A stretch of 64,000 nucleotides of DNA from Winogradskyella litoriviva (GTDB taxonomy: Bacteria; Bacteroidota; Bacteroidia; Flavobacteriales; Flavobacteriaceae): the NCBI RefSeq assembly GCF_013249065.1, contig NZ_JABRWQ010000008.1, forward strand, positions 62,001 to 126,000, given 5' to 3'. This document shows positions 61,814-64,000 of the stretch, in pieces. The notes under the pieces were generated by a model. The model was not told where the DNA came from and searched no databases. It was given only the letters and a program-made list of their open reading frames with translations. The number at the start of each line of letters is the position of its first letter. The stretch's first letter is position 1. A program made the position numbers and the translations under genes.

Positions 61814-63259
61814 TTAATCTAATCGTTTTTTTAATGCTGAAAGAATTTCGGTATAAATCAAATCGCCATAATATTCATCTTCAACACCAAAATCAATGTT
61901 TGGATTGTCGTTAATTTCTATAACCATTAATTTATTGTCCACCACTTTAATATCAATGCCATAAAGACCTAAGCCCATTAATTTTGCTGATTTTAAAGCC
62001 ATATCAATCACATCTTTTGGGACATCTTCAATAGGTAAGCAATCTGCATCGCCATCTTGTTCGTTTTTGTCTGTGGCTTTCCAGTTGTAAATCTGCCAAT
62101 GGCCTTTTGCCATATAATAGCGACAAGCGTAAAAGGGCTTGTTGTCTATAATACCAATGCGCCAATCGTAGTCTGAAGGGCAAAACTCTTGTGCGATTAT
62201 TAAATCTGACTCTTTTAGCATTTCAGTAACTAAAACATCAAATTCTTCTTTGGTCTTAGCTTTTTTTACTCCAAAAGAGAATGTAGAATCTGGTGCTTTT
62301 AATACACAAGGTAATCCTGTTTGATCTAAAACTGAATTACGGTTGTTGTTATGTACAATGACCGTTTTTGGAGTGCTAATATTTGCATTGTTCATTGCCT
62401 CTGCCATATAAACTTTGTTACAGCATTTTAATATAGCATCAGGATAATCAATTATAGCAATACCTTCTTGTTGTGCTTTTCTGGCAAACGTATAAGCCTC
62501 ATTATTAACTTCAGTGCTTTGTCTTAAAAAGAGCGCATCAAAAGAGGATAAGCGCGACAAATCTTTAGGCTCAATAATTTCTGCATAGATATTCATTTTC
62601 TCAGCAATCTCTATAAACTTTTTTAAGGCTTTAGGATTGCTTGGAGGAGCAGGGTCTTTTGGGTTTACCAAAATCGCTAAGTCAAAATCGTAATTGGCAA
62701 CTTTTGCTGTATCATAGCGTTTTTTTGCAAAATACTGATTGGCAAACTCATGGACACTAGATATGTGTTCTGCAGGAATTTCAGATTCTGAAATCGCCTT
62801 TATGCTCTGTATGTTCCATTTTGTGGTATGATTAAAATTTACTCTCAAAAAGGGCACTTGAAAATGTTTATAAAATAAGGTGCTTAAGTTTTTATATTTC
62901 TGAGCGACGTTTTGTCCAAAGTAAATACTCAGGGTAAAGTCTTGCGACTTTATATTTTTAAGGCTTTGTTGAATAACATCATCAAACTCATCGGAAACAA
63001 TTCTAACGAGTTTTAAGGCTTTAAGATCCACAATATTCTTTGTAGTCGGAATTGGTAAATGTCCTCTAGCTTCTGCCAAAAGGGAAACGTAATAACCCTT
63101 AGATTGGTACGAGTAGTCCTTACACAAATTAAATATTCGAGCATTTTTTAAAAGGGCATACTTCGGGTTTGTAAGATAATCTTGGGAGGAAATTACTGTA
63201 ATTTTATCAATTGAAAAGTTCCATTTTTCAGGTTGATTTACAACAATGTATTTGTTCAT
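61814..63259 (-). CDS. RimK-like ATP-grasp ligase with RLAN N-terminal domain
   Basis: A 481-residue protein. Residues ~1-185 match the RLAN-type N-terminus found before RimK-like ATP-grasps ('LCKDYSYQSKGYYVSLLAEA', 'RGHLPIPTTKNIVDL'). The ATP-grasp is C-terminal: 'PCVLKAPDSTFSFGVKKAKT' (ATP lysine and flexible loop), 'IAQEFCPSDYDWRIGIIDNK', and metal-binding 'VIEINDNPNIDFGVEDEYYG' (E-x-N). ATP-grasp ligases make C-N bonds through acyl phosphates. First gene of the three-gene operon, with a -7 box at 63291-63298. Confidence 0.87.
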   Translation of the reverse strand: MNKYIVVNQPEKWNFSIDKITVISSQDYLTNPKYALLKNARIFNLCKDYSYQSKGYYVSLLAEARGHLPIPTTKNIVDLKALKLVRIVSDEFDDVIQQSLKNIKSQDFTLSIYFGQNVAQKYKNLSTLFYKHFQVPFLRVNFNHTTKWNIQSIKAISESEIPAEHISSVHEFANQYFAKKRYDTAKVANYDFDLAILVNPKDPAPPSNPKALKKFIEIAEKMNIYAEIIEPKDLSRLSSFDALFLRQSTEVNNEAYTFARKAQQEGIAIIDYPDAILKCCNKVYMAEAMNNANISTPKTVIVHNNNRNSVLDQTGLPCVLKAPDSTFSFGVKKAKTKEEFDVLVTEMLKESDLIIAQEFCPSDYDWRIGIIDNKPFYACRYYMAKGHWQIYNWKATDKNEQDGDADCLPIEDVPKDVIDMALKSAKLMGLGLYGIDIKVVDNKLMVIEINDNPNIDFGVEDEYYGDLIYTEILSALKKRLD

Positions 63260-63290
63260 TTAGAGCGCGTTACGCTATTAAAATTTAAAC

Positions 63291-63298
63291 AAAATTAT
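63291..63298 (-). promoter_or_regulatory. -7 element for the ATP-grasp/GCS2/amidohydrolase operon
   Basis: Minus-strand TAATTTTG matches TAnnTTTG, 31 nt upstream of the ATG at 63259. No -33 TTG at the usual distance. Confidence 0.5.
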
Positions 63299-63375
63299 AC
63301 TATTTTTTGATTGGTTTTACATTGGATATAAAATAAATATTTTAATTTTTTTTGATGGTATGTTTAGCTTAAGAG

Positions 63376-63420
63376 ACTTTAGTATGCTAAAGTGACTTAT
63401 CTTAGACATTAGCCTAAGAT
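63376..63420. terminator. Two tandem hairpins between the M14 gene and the ATP-grasp operon
   Basis: ACTTTAG-TATG-CTAAAGT (63376-63393) and ATCTTAG/CTAAGAT (63399-63420, 8-nt loop) lie 28 nt past the M14 stop on the minus strand. There is no long T-run, so termination would be weak. Confidence 0.45.
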
Positions 63421-63447
63421 ATTTGAAAAGTTTCACAATTGTAAGTT

Positions 63448-64000
63448 CTAATTAACGCGAAAAACAGGATACTGTAAATGTGCCTTTTCGTAATGTTTAC
63501 TCTGCTTATGTAGCCAATCTAATTGTGCATACCAATTATTAGCAAAGTCTTCATCATAGCTTATTTTTACATTATATTCCATTTGTAGTTTAGGGTTTTC
63601 ATTTAAAAGTTGTTCTGCTTTATCCTCCCAAACATAAGGCGAAAAACCTTCTTTTTGTTGTAGAATAGTATCGAAAAAATTCCAGTTAAAAAACGAGTCT
63701 GGTGCGGATGGCTCTAATGTTTCTAATAAATATCGCATAGCTTTTTGGTTTGTACTAATTAAAAAATCGCCTTTTTTAAAACTTAGCTTTTTATTTGAAG
63801 AATTTACGGTTGTATTATAATGCGCATAATGACCTTCATAAGGCGATTTTCTAGTTTCAAATGCTCCAATTTTATAAGATTCTACATTTATTATAGTATC
63901 ATTTTTAAATTGTAAAAATGCCACATTATTCAACTTTAATAAGTCGATTACATTATGCCAGCCTTGCGGAATGATATATGCTTTAGGTATCTTAATTTCT
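63448..64000 (-). CDS. M14-family metallocarboxypeptidase (partial, N-terminus beyond right edge)
   Basis: The frame is open from base 64000 to a stop at 63448 (184 codons visible), so only the C-terminal part is seen. It reads 'IKIPKAYIIPQGWHNVIDLL', 'KSPYEGHYAHYNTTVNSSNK', 'LETLEPSAPDSFFNWNFFDT' and 'ILQQKEGFSPYVWEDKAEQL'. This C-terminal domain follows the zinc carboxypeptidase domain in Flavobacteriaceae M14 proteins. The catalytic zinc site is outside the window. It runs on the same strand as the downstream amidoligase operon, 188 nt apart. Confidence 0.78.
   Translation of the reverse strand, partial: EIKIPKAYIIPQGWHNVIDLLKLNNVAFLQFKNDTIINVESYKIGAFETRKSPYEGHYAHYNTTVNSSNKKLSFKKGDFLISTNQKAMRYLLETLEPSAPDSFFNWNFFDTILQQKEGFSPYVWEDKAEQLLNENPKLQMEYNVKISYDEDFANNWYAQLDWLHKQSKHYEKAHLQYPVFRVN

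Overview
The window is a contiguous piece of a low-GC chromosome from a member of the Flavobacteriaceae (Bacteroidota). Four signs support this. Many genes carry the Bacteroidota sigma-A type -7 element TAnnTTTG, and several also have a TTG -33 box. Shine-Dalgarno sequences are mostly absent. One protein ends in a type IX secretion (T9SS) sorting domain, and one lipoprotein has an acidic stretch after its lipobox. The str cluster (rpsL-rpsG-fusA) runs straight into the S10-spc-alpha ribosomal cluster with no tuf gene between them. I cannot name a genus.

Layout. 1-2154: 5'-proximal part of an alpha-2-macroglobulin-like protein that runs off the left edge. 2292-8489: a TPR protein, then a TetR regulator with an ABC/HlyD/TolC export operon whose ATPase domain is strikingly degenerate. 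8490-8749: an intergenic region rich in inverted repeats before mpl. 10135-15061: an orphan Imm53-type protein, a PLP-fold transferase and a B12-binding radical SAM protein, the last two flanked by two inverted copies of a dispersed palindromic repeat. 15062-28827: housekeeping and envelope genes (dus, a surface lipoprotein, dienelactone hydrolase, a PaiB-like protein, radC, polysaccharide deacetylase, HAD nucleotidase, rarA, rhomboid protease, rlmB, T9SS-exported arylsulfotransferase, BamA/TamA-like protein).

29005-46357 is the ribosomal super-cluster: rpsL to rplQ, 31 genes, including rpmD and rpmJ, which are short. It is punctuated by hairpins and at least one internal promoter, which are the likely control points. 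Then come carA, eno and gltA, each followed by an intrinsic-terminator-like hairpin, and a DDAH/amidinotransferase-family gene.

51794-59278 holds a phospholipid/proteostasis block: rsfS-ftsH, then LUD-cdsA-psd-acyl-CoA-binding protein, birA, a SRPBCC protein, pyrE and a NUDIX hydrolase. At 59422-59776 lies a DUF302 pseudogene with five in-frame stops and one frameshift. 59901-63259 is a tight three-gene operon (RimK-like ATP-grasp ligase, GCS2-type carboxylate-amine ligase, N-formylglutamate amidohydrolase family) that looks like a dedicated pathway making or trimming a small amide-linked metabolite. It is the best candidate for an under-described system here. The right edge cuts an M14 metallocarboxypeptidase gene.

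Other points of interest: four genes (radC, rarA, rlmB, pyrE) have the -7 box exactly 4 nt from the ATG, which predicts leaderless mRNAs; there are candidate ribosomal-protein leader RNAs before rpsD and rpsH; and the rpsJ-rplC junction holds a perfect 15-bp hairpin.
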